A stretch of DNA of 64,000 bases from Chitinophaga agrisoli (GTDB taxonomy: Bacteria > Bacteroidota > Bacteroidia > Chitinophagales > Chitinophagaceae): the NCBI RefSeq assembly GCF_008386695.1, contig NZ_VUOC01000002.1:1728481-1792480 (forward strand). Reading direction: 5' to 3'. This document shows positions 24,290-33,547 of the stretch, in pieces. The translations under genes were made by a program, and so were the position numbers. The notes beneath the pieces are model-generated. The model did no database searches and was not told where the DNA came from. It saw nothing but the letters and a program-made list of their open reading frames with translations. Position 1 is the first letter of the stretch. Each line of letters opens with the position of its first letter.

Positions 24290-24732
24290 GCTATTGGCGT
24301 ATTAAGTCTGCTAAAAAAAGTTTTGTATAGGTATGCGCCCAATGCCGTACCCAGGGTATTCAGCAGCACATCGTCCACATCCGCCACGCCCAGGTGGTAT
24401 ATATACTGTATTGTTTCCAGCAGTATGCTGGTAAGGCAACCTATCCATACAACGCGGCGTATGCTGGTAATACGGCATACCCACATGAGTATAAAAGCAT
24501 AGGGCACAAACAGCAGGATATTGCCCAGGAAATTACCCAGGAACAGCACCCAATGGGCCAGCATATTATGCCCTTTGGGATGCAGCAGATCATTGAGCGT
24601 ACCTTTTAATGGGATTAACCGCAGGCGGTATTCTCCTTCTATGGGCCACCTGCGCCTTACGGGCGCCCATAATACGATGTAGGTTAACAACAACCCGTAA
24701 ATAACTACAGCTACCGCTTTCAATCCTCTCAT
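24274..24732 (-). CDS. VanZ-family membrane protein
   Basis: A 152-residue protein with four hydrophobic segments and the VanZ-like loop DVDDVLLNTLGTALGAYLYK; LGNFLGNILLFVPYAFIL is the other conserved part. VanZ proteins are named for low-level teicoplanin resistance, but most have no assigned function. This one sits inside the polysaccharide operon. It overlaps the GT2 gene by 4 bases (ATGA) and the acetyltransferase by 16, so it is made with the polymer enzymes and may affect the cell-surface glycan or lipid carrier. That role is inference. Confidence 0.85.
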   Translation of the reverse strand: MRGLKAVAVVIYGLLLTYIVLWAPVRRRWPIEGEYRLRLIPLKGTLNDLLHPKGHNMLAHWVLFLGNFLGNILLFVPYAFILMWVCRITSIRRVVWIGCLTSILLETIQYIYHLGVADVDDVLLNTLGTALGAYLYKTFFSRLNTPIACKRN

Positions 24733-25697
24733 TCCAATACGATGTTATAATCACGCTTTAGCAGGTCTACCATTTGTTTGCGGCTATGATCCCCGTTCAG
24801 CTTTTTTTCAAATTCTTCTACGTTAATATCCACCAGCAGGCGGTACCAGAATCCCTGCATAAAATGGAACAGGAAACCCTTGTAACCGTCCAGGAATCCC
24901 ATGCGCACGATATACCGGAAAAAGAAATACATAGAGGCCCGCACGCTGGGAGAAAGGGAAGAATAGATCTTCTCCTTCAGGAAACGCTTGCGTTTGGCCT
25001 GTGGATCATCACTGTTCAGCAAGCGCGCATCCTTGTCAAGGAAATGGTACTTGATATTGAGCAGATCCACCATTTCGCGGATGGCGTAATTGTTATGTTT
25101 ATTCACCCACCAGTGGATCGAGTTCAGATTATGGTCCACAATATGCTCTTTGAACAACATGGTCTTACCTTCTGAAAGCACAATATGCTCATCCATCCAG
25201 CGTTGTTCAATACTGCCTTTGCCCCTGCGCCAGATGCGCAGCAGGGTATGCGGATAAAAGCCGCCATGCCGTATCCACTTATCTTTGAACAGCACTTTAC
25301 GGCGGATGTAAATACCGCTAATGTCTTCCGGCACGGTGGTGAGGCGTTTATTGATCTCCTGTATCAGGGGCGGCTCCAGGTACTCATCCGCATCCATACG
25401 CATTACCCACGGCGCTTCAATAGGGCAATTATCCAGGCCCCACTGGAACTGCGCCGCGTAATTGACCCAGGCATGCTGGTACACTTTGGCCCCGTATGAT
25501 TCCGCTATCTCCACCGTATTATCTGTGGAAAAGGCGTCGATGATATAGATCTCATCAGAGATACCGCGCAGGTTCTCCAGGCAGCGGCCTATATGTTTCT
25601 TCTCATTATACGTGAGGATAATAATGGCAACATGCATTTTATCCATATGGCGCTGTACCTGCAGCGCCGGTTTCCTGTTCAGTATTTCGCTGTTCAT
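24729..25697 (-). CDS. glycosyltransferase family 2
   Basis: A 322-residue GT-A glycosyltransferase. The N-terminal nucleotide-sugar fold is VAIIILTYNEKKHIGRCLENL, then IIDAFSTDNTVEIAE, with the metal-binding D-x-D as RMDADEYLE near residue 120. The central WRRGKGSIEQRWMDEH holds a candidate acid/base. The family resembles WcaA/LgtF-type GT2 enzymes with a C-terminal helical tail that may touch the membrane. The start at 25697 overlaps the upstream stop by 4 bases (ATGA), which favours it over the internal Met codons. Confidence 0.9.
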   Translation of the reverse strand: MNSEILNRKPALQVQRHMDKMHVAIIILTYNEKKHIGRCLENLRGISDEIYIIDAFSTDNTVEIAESYGAKVYQHAWVNYAAQFQWGLDNCPIEAPWVMRMDADEYLEPPLIQEINKRLTTVPEDISGIYIRRKVLFKDKWIRHGGFYPHTLLRIWRRGKGSIEQRWMDEHIVLSEGKTMLFKEHIVDHNLNSIHWWVNKHNNYAIREMVDLLNIKYHFLDKDARLLNSDDPQAKRKRFLKEKIYSSLSPSVRASMYFFFRYIVRMGFLDGYKGFLFHFMQGFWYRLLVDINVEEFEKKLNGDHSRKQMVDLLKRDYNIVLE

Positions 25698-26833
25698 CCT
25701 TTTACCTCCTCGTATAGCTCAACGTAGTCCATTGCCAGCTTGGTCTCGTTGAAATCATGGTTAATAACAGTCCTGGCCTGCTGTGAGATCCGTTGCCGCT
25801 CTTCGCGGTCATGATAGGTAACTGTTAGCTGTTTAGCTACTTCGTCTATATCTTCTATACCGGTGATCCACCCCAGCTTGTTATCATCCACATAGCGGGA
25901 CAGGCCCACATTATTGCTGATGAGCACCGGCGTGCCTACGTATAAAGATTCTATCACCACAATGGCAAAGTTTTCATTGAGGGAGGTGAGCACAAACAGG
26001 TCAGATTCCGCAAAGAAGGGGAACTTCTCTTCCGGACCTTTCCAGCCGGCCCACTCAATATGCTGTTCTATGCCCAGCTCTTTGGCCAGCAGCTCCAGCT
26101 TACGCACATAATCCGCTTCCCCGCTGCCGGCTATGCGCAGGCGATAGGGGAATTGTACACGGGCCAGCGCATACAGCAGGATCTCCAGCCCTTTTTTGGG
26201 ATCTATGCGGGATAGGAAGCTGATGGTGAACACATGGTTATCCTTACGCGCATAGTCTTTACCGGGCAGGTCTACCAGGTTAAAGACCATACCGCCTTCC
26301 TCTTTCCATTTGGGATTGTAGCGGATACTCTCTTGCCACTCCATATGGGAGGATACATGCAGGAAAGTGCCCGGCAGCAGCCGTTTACCAATAAGGTTAT
26401 GGATCAGCTGTTTCTTTTTGCTGTTATTAGCCGTTAACACATAATCGCAGAACATACCATGCGGCGAGAGCACCGGTTTTACCCCACGCAGCCTGCAGGC
26501 CAGTGTAGCGCCCAGCACCAGCAGGTTCCACCAGGAGTGGATGTGCACCACATCATATTGCTTTACCGTTTTCCAGGTAGCGCGGTACAATGCGGGGGAT
26601 ACATGCGTATGGTCTTTGGTGATGCGCTTAAAATATTTTACGGCCACGCCATCCACCATAACGGTTTTACCGGGCGTTACATCCAGCTCTGTTTTGCCGT
26701 TGGCCGTGGTGGTATATACCGTCACCTCGTGCCCCAGCTGTACCAGCCGTTCCGCCAGGCGGGCTATCACTACAATAGGCCCTCCGTAGATGTAAGCGGG
26801 TTTGTAAGACGGTACTATAAATAATATCTTCAT
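25694..26833 (-). CDS. glycosyltransferase family 4 (GT-B)
   Basis: A 379-residue retaining GT-B glycosyltransferase. The N-terminal domain starts ILFIVPSYKPAYIYGGPIVV and includes HIHSWWNLLVLGATLACRL and LSPHGMFCDYVL. The C-terminal domain has FLSRIDPKKGLEILLYAL, LRIAGSGEADYV and SLNENFAIVVIESLYVGTPV, the last being the E-x7-E donor motif (E-N-F-A-I-V-V-I-E). It overlaps the next gene and the preceding one by 4 bases each. Donor and acceptor are unknown. Confidence 0.92.
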   Translation of the reverse strand: MKILFIVPSYKPAYIYGGPIVVIARLAERLVQLGHEVTVYTTTANGKTELDVTPGKTVMVDGVAVKYFKRITKDHTHVSPALYRATWKTVKQYDVVHIHSWWNLLVLGATLACRLRGVKPVLSPHGMFCDYVLTANNSKKKQLIHNLIGKRLLPGTFLHVSSHMEWQESIRYNPKWKEEGGMVFNLVDLPGKDYARKDNHVFTISFLSRIDPKKGLEILLYALARVQFPYRLRIAGSGEADYVRKLELLAKELGIEQHIEWAGWKGPEEKFPFFAESDLFVLTSLNENFAIVVIESLYVGTPVLISNNVGLSRYVDDNKLGWITGIEDIDEVAKQLTVTYHDREERQRISQQARTVINHDFNETKLAMDYVELYEEVKG

Positions 26834-27900
26834 TCGCTAATGGTTTTAGGCCCTATTGCCATTCTTCTTTTTGACTGCCGCCTTAACAGCGGCAGCATCC
26901 ATCTTTTCTGAAAACGTATCTCCAGCAGCCAGCCCACCAATACAGTGAGCAGCACAAATAATAACCAGGTGAATATATTTGACGGCAGGTATGCCTTCAC
27001 CGCACGCAGCAAGGGCAGGTGTACAATGTATACCCCGTAGGATACAGCAGACAGCACACTTAATGGCCGCAGAAATTCCAAATGCTGCATACGCAGCCGT
27101 TTCATCATCAGCACCCACACCAGCGCCATGGCAATAGCCGTGGCAAAATGCCGGATCTCTACCAGCGGGTGCAACCCGATAGTGGTATGATTGACCGTAA
27201 TGGCCCGGAACTGGAATACGCCGTATGCCAGCAACGCAATGCTGGCGGAAAGGATACCTTGCAGAAAGCCTTTATTGCTTTTGGTAACCTGCATTTGCGC
27301 AATAGCAACACCCAGCCACCATATAGGCAGGTAAAAAAGCGTTAACCAGATCTTATTGGGATACAAGGCGAACAATGCGCAGCTTACGACGGCTATTACT
27401 GTTACCAATAACATATTACGCTCAAAGTTCTTAGCGCCGGCTATCGCATAAAAAGCATAGTACCATATTTCATAACCCAGGCTCCAGAGCGGATCGTTAC
27501 CGCCAAAAGTGGCATAACCAATACCAGGTTTCTGTAGCTGCGAATCCTGCATGCCCAGGAGGTTATATACAAACGTGCGCATGTTGATATCAGGATCATG
27601 CGCGCCGGTGGCCACGTCTGCGATCCAGCTAAATAACATAACAACGATCAGGATGGGATAGATCCGGATAAAGCGTTTCCAGAGAAAGTCTGACCGGTCA
27701 AACCATTCTTTGTTATAGTAAGTATAGTGTATCACAAAACCACTGAGCAGGAAAAATAAGATCACGGCCTCCTGCCCAAATAGCAGCAGCGGCCGTATGG
27801 CGGCAGGCAGCATTTCACGGGAGTGATGCAGCACTACATAAAAGGCTGCTACACCACGGCACACGTCCAACGGCCAGATCTTATTGTCAGTTTGTTTCAT
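26830..27900 (-). CDS. acyltransferase 3 family membrane protein
   Basis: A 356-residue integral membrane acyltransferase with about ten hydrophobic helices. The N-terminal motif is PLDVCRGVAAFYVVLHHSREM, with the conserved R-x10-H pattern, then LFFLLSGFVIHYTY and WKRFIRIYPI. Such enzymes transfer acetyl or succinyl groups to sugars at the membrane. This is one of two in the operon, suggesting at least two acyl decorations in addition to WcaF-type acetylation. It overlaps its neighbours by 4 bases and 1 base. Confidence 0.92.
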   Translation of the reverse strand: MKQTDNKIWPLDVCRGVAAFYVVLHHSREMLPAAIRPLLLFGQEAVILFFLLSGFVIHYTYYNKEWFDRSDFLWKRFIRIYPILIVVMLFSWIADVATGAHDPDINMRTFVYNLLGMQDSQLQKPGIGYATFGGNDPLWSLGYEIWYYAFYAIAGAKNFERNMLLVTVIAVVSCALFALYPNKIWLTLFYLPIWWLGVAIAQMQVTKSNKGFLQGILSASIALLAYGVFQFRAITVNHTTIGLHPLVEIRHFATAIAMALVWVLMMKRLRMQHLEFLRPLSVLSAVSYGVYIVHLPLLRAVKAYLPSNIFTWLLFVLLTVLVGWLLEIRFQKRWMLPLLRRQSKRRMAIGPKTISE

Positions 27901-28988
27901 TAATTTACTGCTACACTGTTGATGGAACGTACGGCGTTACCCACCATACTCGTCATTGTTAATTGTTCCTGTACAAATGCTTTTGCATTACTGCCCATCT
28001 GTTGCACCGCTGCATCGGAGATCGTATCGATCTCCTGCAGACAGCTGTCCATATGCTCAAATATCATCCCGTTATAACCATGCTGCAGATAGCTGTACTC
28101 CACACATTGTCTTAACGCTTCTGTACGTTTGAAGGTGAAGACCGGCTTTCCATAAGCCATAGCCTCCACAATAGAGAGGCCCACCCATCCGGGTTGGAAA
28201 TAGATATCCGCGGCGGCAAACAATTCATCTTTCACCTGCCGGTCATATAGTCCGCCAAAATCATATACATGTTTATAAGGAGAAAAATCCGGTTTCAGTT
28301 TGCCATCACCAATGATAATAACGCCAAACCGCACAGGGTCCAGGCTGGCGATCAGCTGTTCCAACAGGTCTATACGCCTGTCTTCCTGGTTAAAACGGGC
28401 ACAGAAGATAAGCACCCGCGGTTGCATGATACCGTGTTTGGCTTTTATAGCAGCTTTGTTCCCTGCCGGCAATGCCAGTATATCTTCTACGCCGGAGATA
28501 GTATTGTTCAATGCAAAACCTTTCATGCCGGGCATTACACGCTGCCAGATCTCCATTTCCTTACGGGTGTAGAACCACACGCCATCCGCCATGCCTATCA
28601 TCCACCGGAGCAGAAAATTGGGTTTCTTTTCTTCTTCCATATACCTTTTTACGGAAATGCCATGGCCCCAGAGAATGACCTTCCTGCGCAGGAAAGGCTT
28701 CAGGAGCAAAATAAGCCAGGTAGAAAGATGGCTGAAGCTTAACATCAACACCAGTACCCGGTAATCTCTTTTAAAGAAGGTGAAGGGATTATAAAGGATA
28801 AACGGCCCTATATTAAGGGAGCGTACCGGTTTTACCGGTGTTTGGCCTTGTTTAAAATGCTCAGCGCCCAGCTTATCTGCTTCGTAACAGTACATATCAA
28901 ACGGCGCCTGCTGGCGCAGCTGGTTAAAGAACTGTTCTCTATAATGCGGTATAAATGGTTGCAGTATCGCTATCATGTTATCAGTCAT
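27900..28988 (-). CDS. glycosyltransferase (GT-B, family 4-like)
   Basis: A 362-residue glycosyltransferase. The N-terminal MIAILQPFIPHYREQFFNQL matches the group that opens with a P-x-Y-R motif. The second domain has RVLIFCARFNQEDRRIDLLEQL, VIIIGDGKLKPDF and DIYFQPGWVGLSIVEAMAYGKPV, giving the G-L-S-I-V-E-A donor motif. It shares one base with the next gene (TAATG). A basic internal segment (KPFLRRKVILWGHGISVKR) probably contacts the membrane or the lipid-linked acceptor. Confidence 0.88.
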   Translation of the reverse strand: MTDNMIAILQPFIPHYREQFFNQLRQQAPFDMYCYEADKLGAEHFKQGQTPVKPVRSLNIGPFILYNPFTFFKRDYRVLVLMLSFSHLSTWLILLLKPFLRRKVILWGHGISVKRYMEEEKKPNFLLRWMIGMADGVWFYTRKEMEIWQRVMPGMKGFALNNTISGVEDILALPAGNKAAIKAKHGIMQPRVLIFCARFNQEDRRIDLLEQLIASLDPVRFGVIIIGDGKLKPDFSPYKHVYDFGGLYDRQVKDELFAAADIYFQPGWVGLSIVEAMAYGKPVFTFKRTEALRQCVEYSYLQHGYNGMIFEHMDSCLQEIDTISDAAVQQMGSNAKAFVQEQLTMTSMVGNAVRSINSVAVN

Positions 28989-28989
28989 A

Positions 28990-29994
28990 TCAATTGCCCA
29001 TAAAATATTTTCTCAGTATACTATTGCCAGACATCAGGGCGGAGGTCAGAAAGCTGAGTATATACACTACCACGATCAGCGTAACTGTTGGCAGCAAACC
29101 GTTAACCGGGTGTTTGGCAATACCTAAGCCGGTTTTGATCCCCTCCAGGAAAATGCCATGCACCAGGTAAATGCCCATAGAATTATCAGAAAGGCGCTTT
29201 ATAAAAGGACTATCTATTTTCACCTGGAACAGTAGCCAGGCAAACAGTACCGCTACAAATAGCAAAGACACGAACAAGTGCGGCACAAAGAATTGCAGTA
29301 TGAACAAACCAGCCGCCAGCAATGGTACAATGGACTGCGCTGTTTTATCATAGCGCGCCTGTATGCTGCTATAGTGCAGGTAATACAACATGCCTATGCC
29401 GGCAGATATAAGCGAGGGCACAAAGTACAGGCGCACATGCCGTGTAAACCAGTCTGCCCGGGTAATAGCCGCATTGTTGGAGAAGATGATCATACCTGCC
29501 AGCACGATCACCGTAAGCAGTGCAAAGCTGGCTGTACGTGTATCCCGCCGGGCTGCTTTCAGGAAAGGGAAGAACAGCAGGAACAGGTAAAACAGGTTAG
29601 GCAGGTACCACAGCTGGTAAGAGCTGCCCCTGAACAGGAAGGTCTCCACCGGCGACAGCGTAAACGGCACATGCAGGAACATCGCCTTCGCATACCGGAC
29701 AGCGAGGTAGATCAGCGTCCAGATAAAGAAGGGGATCATGAGCCGTTTAAAACGGGCAGTAGCCATTTCCTTAAAACTATCCAGCCGCCCGCTGAGCACC
29801 TGCCCGGCAAACAGGAAAAAGGAGATGGCAATGAACACCGGCACCGCATACTCATTCAGCGGATTAAGCCTTTTGGTCCATACGCTGGTTTCGCAGCCAT
29901 GGATCCATACCACGCTGAATGCCGCAATGGGCCTTATCAGGTCAAAGCCTTTTACGTAGATCCGTTCTTTAGTGATGGGTGGCAGCGCTTCCAT
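28990..29994 (-). CDS. acyltransferase 3 family membrane protein (second copy)
   Basis: A 334-residue membrane acyltransferase with roughly ten hydrophobic segments. The signature is YVKGFDLIRPIAAFSVVWIHGC, with the conserved Arg and His, followed by ARFKRLMIPFFIWTLIYLAV. It is a different subtype from the one at 26830-27900. Its start lies 26 bases inside the upstream propeller gene, a long overlap that suggests tight coupling. Likely substrates are repeat-unit sugars on the lipid carrier. Confidence 0.9.
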   Translation of the reverse strand: MEALPPITKERIYVKGFDLIRPIAAFSVVWIHGCETSVWTKRLNPLNEYAVPVFIAISFFLFAGQVLSGRLDSFKEMATARFKRLMIPFFIWTLIYLAVRYAKAMFLHVPFTLSPVETFLFRGSSYQLWYLPNLFYLFLLFFPFLKAARRDTRTASFALLTVIVLAGMIIFSNNAAITRADWFTRHVRLYFVPSLISAGIGMLYYLHYSSIQARYDKTAQSIVPLLAAGLFILQFFVPHLFVSLLFVAVLFAWLLFQVKIDSPFIKRLSDNSMGIYLVHGIFLEGIKTGLGIAKHPVNGLLPTVTLIVVVYILSFLTSALMSGNSILRKYFMGN

Positions 29995-31342
29995 TTTTCA
30001 ATACTATATTGCTTACATCATATCCATAGATCAGGCGGCTGCCTTCGTGAATGGAGTCGAAGGCCACCATGGTACCGTCTTTTTTCCAGCGTGGGTGCAG
30101 ATCGCAATGCAGCCCGCTACGGGTAAAGGCCATCTGTTCCAGGGAAAATGCCTTTAACACGCCTTTATCCACCCCGTTCAGCACCAGCTGCGCCTGCGTG
30201 AGGTCTGGTTTGGTATCTATCATCTTATATTGGCCCAGGTCTACCCGGCGCTGTGTGCTGTACTGGAACAGGAACAGCGTACGGATACCGTTTTCATCCG
30301 GGTAGGTATCACAGATCATCCAGTCGCGGTTAGCAGGACAGAACATGGGATGCCCATCTTCATTAATGATACCTTTGGCCAGGAAACCCGGTTCTGCATT
30401 ATTCTCATCTTTGAACAGCAGCCAGTTAAAAGCGGAGTTGGGTTTAGCCGCAGCGCCTTTAGGCTGTTTGTACAATAATTTCTTGATGAGCTTTTTACCC
30501 TGTGAGATCAACCCGGAGGGCAGCATTTTATACAGCAGGGAATTCCGCAACTTTTCAACGCCGCTGCCGGTCCTGCCCCAGATGGCGATATGGTTATTAT
30601 CCTTCCAGTCAAAATGGCTCAGGAAACCAGTAGCCAGGCATTGCAGGTTCTTCCCGTCTGTACCGATGGTCATAAGACGGGTGGTTTCGCCGCCATCCTT
30701 TAGCTTGTAGCGGTGCAGAAAGGCGATCCTGTTCTGCGATGGGTTCAGCAGCAGATGGGTGAGGTAATGATGGTTACCCAGGTTAGGATTCATCTGGAAA
30801 TTGGCTACTGCCTTAATGGATACCAGCTGGGAATATTTTTTGGTGTGGATGTTATGTTTAACAATGCCCGTGTTCTCCGGCGTATGGGAATCCGCATGGG
30901 CATCCGGCAGGCCGGTATAACCATAACCGCCTACGCGGTTAAGACGCGCATAATCCAGGCCAAAGGCCCAGCCATCATCCGTGATCACATGGGTAGGATA
31001 GTCCAGCACGGCGGTACATTCCCGGGTGCTGGCATTGTATACTTTAGAACGCCAGGCGCCATTTACCCGGTCGTTCACCACAAAAAGATCGGAGTTGCCC
31101 ACCCATTGCTGGCGGGCCCCCTGGGGGTAGTTGTAGGCGTAGGTTTCGCCCAGCTTTACAAAGCTGTTGTCTCCATTCACAAAGCCTATATCACAAGGCA
31201 CGTTTGGATTGGGGGGCGTCAAAATATTATCTATACGCAGGGCCAGTAGCTTATCGCCTGCGTTGTTCCACGCTACCAGGTCATGAAAGCCGAAAAAGAA
31301 ATTACCGGTTCCTTTTGTTAATACCTTTTCTTGCTGTTCCAT
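29969..31342 (-). CDS. beta-propeller protein in the polysaccharide operon, PL22-like
   Basis: A 457-residue protein with no signal peptide or membrane helix, so probably cytoplasmic. It shows repeated propeller-type blades: DLVAWNNAGDKLLALR, THLLLNPSQNRIAFLHR, GHPMFCPANRDWMICDTYPD and LHPRWKKDGTMVAFDS. The spacing of these His-containing blade motifs recalls oligogalacturonate lyases (PL22), where His and Gln residues hold Mn. A lyase acting on intracellular uronate oligosaccharides is one possibility, since UDP-glucuronate is made by the same operon. A structural or scaffolding propeller is another. Similar proteins recur in Bacteroidota polysaccharide loci. Function is not established. Confidence 0.6.
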   Translation of the reverse strand: MEQQEKVLTKGTGNFFFGFHDLVAWNNAGDKLLALRIDNILTPPNPNVPCDIGFVNGDNSFVKLGETYAYNYPQGARQQWVGNSDLFVVNDRVNGAWRSKVYNASTRECTAVLDYPTHVITDDGWAFGLDYARLNRVGGYGYTGLPDAHADSHTPENTGIVKHNIHTKKYSQLVSIKAVANFQMNPNLGNHHYLTHLLLNPSQNRIAFLHRYKLKDGGETTRLMTIGTDGKNLQCLATGFLSHFDWKDNNHIAIWGRTGSGVEKLRNSLLYKMLPSGLISQGKKLIKKLLYKQPKGAAAKPNSAFNWLLFKDENNAEPGFLAKGIINEDGHPMFCPANRDWMICDTYPDENGIRTLFLFQYSTQRRVDLGQYKMIDTKPDLTQAQLVLNGVDKGVLKAFSLEQMAFTRSGLHCDLHPRWKKDGTMVAFDSIHEGSRLIYGYDVSNIVLKNGSAATHH

Positions 31343-31365
31343 TTGTATTGTTGATAGTAGTTAGA

Positions 31366-32295
31366 TTATAGTTGTGTGCGGGCGGGTATGGACGCCGGCG
31401 TAAAACCTATCTCCTGCCGCAGCTGCGCAGCCTTTTCAAACATGCGGCTGTCTATGCTGTTGATCACGCTATCATTGGAGAGATGGAAATGTTTAATGGC
31501 CCGCAGTTTAGACAGCAGCTCATCCTTCACTACCCGCTTTACAAAAAACTCTGCGCTGATCATGTTACCGCTCATTTTCTTAAGCTTTGTATGCAGGGAT
31601 GATTTGCGGTACAGCTGTATGGGGGTACTTTCCGTATTATACAGCTGTATGGAGTGCAGCCAGTCCATCCATTTAAATTCAGATACCTTACCGCCTTCTG
31701 TAAATGGCGTTGATAGTACAAAGCGGCTCCAGGGCACGCGCAGGATATCTGCAATGATGGCCCCGTGCATAGCTTCCGCGATCACATAACGGGAAGCGGC
31801 AATTTCGCGCAGGGTATGTTCCACCCCTTTTTCCGCGGCCGGCGATATGTAATGGAATCCCAGCTGATCGCAGATAGCCTGCCAATCAAAGAACTCCAGC
31901 GATTTGAAGTAAGGGATCACGCTTATCTCGTACTGCTTTTTTACAGAACGGATATTATTGAAGTCGTTGGTGAGCCGCAGCGCATAGGCCGCATCGGCAA
32001 TATATTCGTAAGTGTTGTTGAAGTTATAGGCGGATAAGGGACCGCGCAGGAAGCGGATATCCCAGGTATTATCACAGGTAAAGTTCTTATATCCCGGCCG
32101 TATACCTGTACCAAACACGATCTTGCGTTTATTGCCCAGGTCACGGAACAACGGGGAGTCATTGTATAGGATAGAGCCGATACCGATAAAGGCGTCATTA
32201 TCCGGTTGCTCCACTCCAAACAGCTGTGGCCATAGCCAGCCATTCAGATCATCTCCAAAATTCCCTTTCGGATCTTTGTAATAGATATAGTTCAC
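31366..32295 (-). CDS. polysaccharide pyruvyltransferase family protein
   Basis: A 309-residue enzyme of the family that adds pyruvate ketals to sugars from phosphoenolpyruvate. The N-terminal NYIYYKDPKGNFGDDLN is the usual glycine-rich start (N-x-G-D), then AFIGIGSILYND, FGTGIRPGYKN and ASRYVIAEAMHGAIIADILRVP, the conserved E-x-M-H-G-x-I motif. I chose the GTG at 32295. A TTG at 32331 would add 12 residues without family support. Pyruvylation would give the polymer a negative charge, as in colanic acid and xanthan. Confidence 0.88.
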   Translation of the reverse strand: MNYIYYKDPKGNFGDDLNGWLWPQLFGVEQPDNDAFIGIGSILYNDSPLFRDLGNKRKIVFGTGIRPGYKNFTCDNTWDIRFLRGPLSAYNFNNTYEYIADAAYALRLTNDFNNIRSVKKQYEISVIPYFKSLEFFDWQAICDQLGFHYISPAAEKGVEHTLREIAASRYVIAEAMHGAIIADILRVPWSRFVLSTPFTEGGKVSEFKWMDWLHSIQLYNTESTPIQLYRKSSLHTKLKKMSGNMISAEFFVKRVVKDELLSKLRAIKHFHLSNDSVINSIDSRMFEKAAQLRQEIGFTPASIPARTQL

Positions 32296-32375
32296 TTGAA
32301 TTACTTTAGTTTTAAAATAGCCCGCAGGCAATAGCCTCCGTGCAACGATATGGTGTTATAATAAAATTCCTTCTC

Positions 32376-33530
32376 TTATGAATATACTTCCCTGGCGGCA
32401 GGTTTAAACTGCACAGCATACACGCGGGATACCCAATTGGTAAGATCTGCCGCGCGGCGATGCCAGCTATGTTCGTCAATATTTATATCCGTATGCTGCA
32501 AACGGCCATTGGCCAGGTCTGCGATCAATTTAGCCAGGCCGGCCGGCTGGGTGGTATCAAAATAATGCCCGTCATTACCAAAGATCTCCTTTGGCTCTCC
32601 TATCTTACTGGTGAAGATGGGCTTATGGAAAGGGATGTACATATAGATCTTGCTGGGACAGCGCGCCCAATCCTGCACCGTATCATTCAACGGGGAAATG
32701 AAAGCATCTGCCCTTTCGAAATAAGAGCTCAGCTCGTTTTCCGGTGTATAACCACCAAATACTACATGGTTCTCCAGCCGGTGCTCCTGTACATAGGCCT
32801 TGGCCTCTTCCAGGTGGCGGCCCCTGCCCAGTAGGAGCAGCTTTACATCCGGCCTTTCTTTGATCACCTGCTCCACGGCCTGCAGCATGGTAAAGAGACC
32901 ATAGTTGCGGGTCATGGTGCCCATGTAGATCAGCACGGTGTTATTCTTATACGTTTCCTGCAATTCCTGCAGCTTTATCTTTGGCGCGTCTATCACATCG
33001 TTATTAAATGCGTAGGGCGAGTACAGGATAGGCAATTTCTTTTTCATTACCTGCGCCGCCCTTTTATGGTACTCCCGTTCCAGGTAGCGGCTGGCGCAAA
33101 GCAACCCATCCGCATACCGTGCGGAAAAATATTCCAGCAGCAGCAAGGCGTATTTCTTCAGGCCTTTGTTATCTGGTATACCGGACGCCAGCTCCGAATG
33201 TTCGATCAGGATCTTTGGTTTGGCGCTCAGCTTACTTTTAATAATGCGGTTACGGAAGCTGAAAGAGCAGAAGTATACAAAGTCCGGCGCTATCTGGTTC
33301 ACCAGCGAGGTCTTGATCTGCACTTCTTCTTTCAGGCCACATTCTTTGTAATAATATACCTGTATCTGCTCATTACATTCTATGGCTATACGGTTCCTGT
33401 TCTCTTCCGTGTCCTGGGCAATGATAGACACTTCCCAACCCATTGACTGCAAGGGATTGGCCATGCCCAGCGCCCGCTTCATGGTAGCTATTGATTTAAT
33501 ATCGCCCAGGGTAATGAAACATATTTTCAT
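32376..33530 (-). CDS. glycosyltransferase family 4 (GT-B)
   Basis: A 384-residue GT-B enzyme. Domain one has ICFITLGDIKSIATMKRALG and AKPKILIEHSELASGI. Domain two has NNTVLIYMGTMTRNYGLF, KLLLLGRGRHLEEAKAYV and ERADAFISPLNDTVQDWARCPSKIYMYIPFHKPI, where P-S-K-I/L replaces the classical E-x7-E, as in the WfgS/CapM-like group. The 80 bases before the pyruvyltransferase gene show nothing notable. Donor sugar unknown. Confidence 0.88.
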   Translation of the reverse strand: MKICFITLGDIKSIATMKRALGMANPLQSMGWEVSIIAQDTEENRNRIAIECNEQIQVYYYKECGLKEEVQIKTSLVNQIAPDFVYFCSFSFRNRIIKSKLSAKPKILIEHSELASGIPDNKGLKKYALLLLEYFSARYADGLLCASRYLEREYHKRAAQVMKKKLPILYSPYAFNNDVIDAPKIKLQELQETYKNNTVLIYMGTMTRNYGLFTMLQAVEQVIKERPDVKLLLLGRGRHLEEAKAYVQEHRLENHVVFGGYTPENELSSYFERADAFISPLNDTVQDWARCPSKIYMYIPFHKPIFTSKIGEPKEIFGNDGHYFDTTQPAGLAKLIADLANGRLQHTDINIDEHSWHRRAADLTNWVSRVYAVQFKPAAREVYS

Positions 33531-33547
33531 CTGTGATCTTTTTTGCT

